From AC-32 sp035455605 (GTDB taxonomy: Bacteria; Actinomycetota; Thermoleophilia; Gaiellales; Gaiellaceae), in assembly GCA_035455605.1 (NCBI GenBank), contig DATIER010000243.1, forward strand, positions 1-8,704: DNA of 8,704 nucleotides, given 5' to 3'. A model generated the notes under the pieces. That model saw only the letters and a program-made list of their open reading frames with translations, made no database searches and had not been told where the DNA came from. A program made the position numbers and the translations under genes. Positions 5,999-8,704 of this stretch are shown here, one piece after another (within the stretch, counting starts at the first letter, position 1; each line of letters begins with the position of its first letter).

Positions 5999-6016
<18 letters not shown>
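5237..6016 (-). CDS. Tandem (two-domain) cupin protein
   Basis: A 259-residue protein with two homologous cupin barrels, each with its own metal site, apparently from internal duplication. Domain 1 (about 25-115) has PHVHHHHTDAFYVLEG (H53, H55, H58) and a second motif with H96. Domain 2 (about 168-250) has PHTHADHADCFYVLDG (H189, H191, H194) and H230. Both end in an FLNLH-x-P block. The substrate is not recognisable; relatives include dioxygenase-like and storage-like bicupins. The ATG at 6016 keeps a PGEGE-x2-TDR segment that I recall as conserved in relatives, but it lacks a Shine-Dalgarno and overlaps the divergent dnaE2 start by 18 bp. GTG 5962, with GAGG 8 nt upstream, is a credible shorter alternative. 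The gene lies on the opposite strand between DUF6504 and dnaE2 and is not obviously linked to DNA repair. Confidence 0.88.
5988..5992 (+). promoter_or_regulatory. Ribosome binding site deciding the CTG start of dnaE2
   Basis: AGGAG lies 6 nt upstream of CTG 5999, an ideal Shine-Dalgarno distance. It overlaps the TAG (5987-5989) that closes this frame upstream, so translation must begin between 5990 and the PHP motif. No ATG, GTG or TTG occurs there in frame. Confidence 0.7.

Positions 6017-8704
<2,688 letters not shown>

Overview
The window is very GC-rich, with G or C at almost every third codon position. It fits a high-GC Gram-positive bacterium, most likely a deep-branching actinobacterium of the Thermoleophilia type (Solirubrobacterales or Gaiellales). 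This is inferred from codon use, a Gram-positive-type LexA box (GAAC-N4-GTTC), an ImuB/DUF6504/DnaE2 set, a B-box rhomboid and a ComB homologue. No RNA gene, transposon, phage gene or CRISPR array is visible. The DNA is packed with nine protein genes, and no gene-free stretch exceeds about 160 bases.

Left part (1-2570). A rhomboid membrane protease with an N-terminal zinc-binding B-box runs off the left edge on the minus strand. It diverges, across 30 bp, from a 2-phosphosulfolactate phosphatase gene (comB). The 3' end of comB overlaps tail-to-tail with an unusual minus-strand gene, in which a MerR-type metal-sensor regulator is fused in frame to a DUF1835 protein. The regulator has a MerR-style promoter with a 20-bp spacer, and its start codon lies only about 3 nt from the predicted transcription start.

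Middle part (2571-3819). A small Mn/Fe-type cupin resembling the hydroxynitrile-lyase-like cupins diverges from the merR fusion. It is followed by a hairpin-rich gap and a hemerythrin-domain protein.

Right part (3780-8704). This is an SOS mutagenesis locus. Two LexA boxes overlap a near-consensus promoter directly in front of imuB, a Y-family polymerase-like protein without its catalytic acids. A small DUF6504 gene overlaps the imuB end. A tandem-cupin gene on the opposite strand interrupts the locus, and then comes dnaE2 (imuC), the error-prone DnaE-type polymerase, which runs off the right edge after 902 codons. The dnaE2 reading frame has no ATG, GTG or TTG at its N-terminus. The evidence points to a CTG start behind a good Shine-Dalgarno sequence, so automated callers may miss or truncate it. 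No imuA gene and no LexA box for dnaE2 are visible here.

The most novel items are the MerR-DUF1835 fusion and the rearranged mutasome locus with a CTG-initiated dnaE2. I see no wholly new defence or mobile system.
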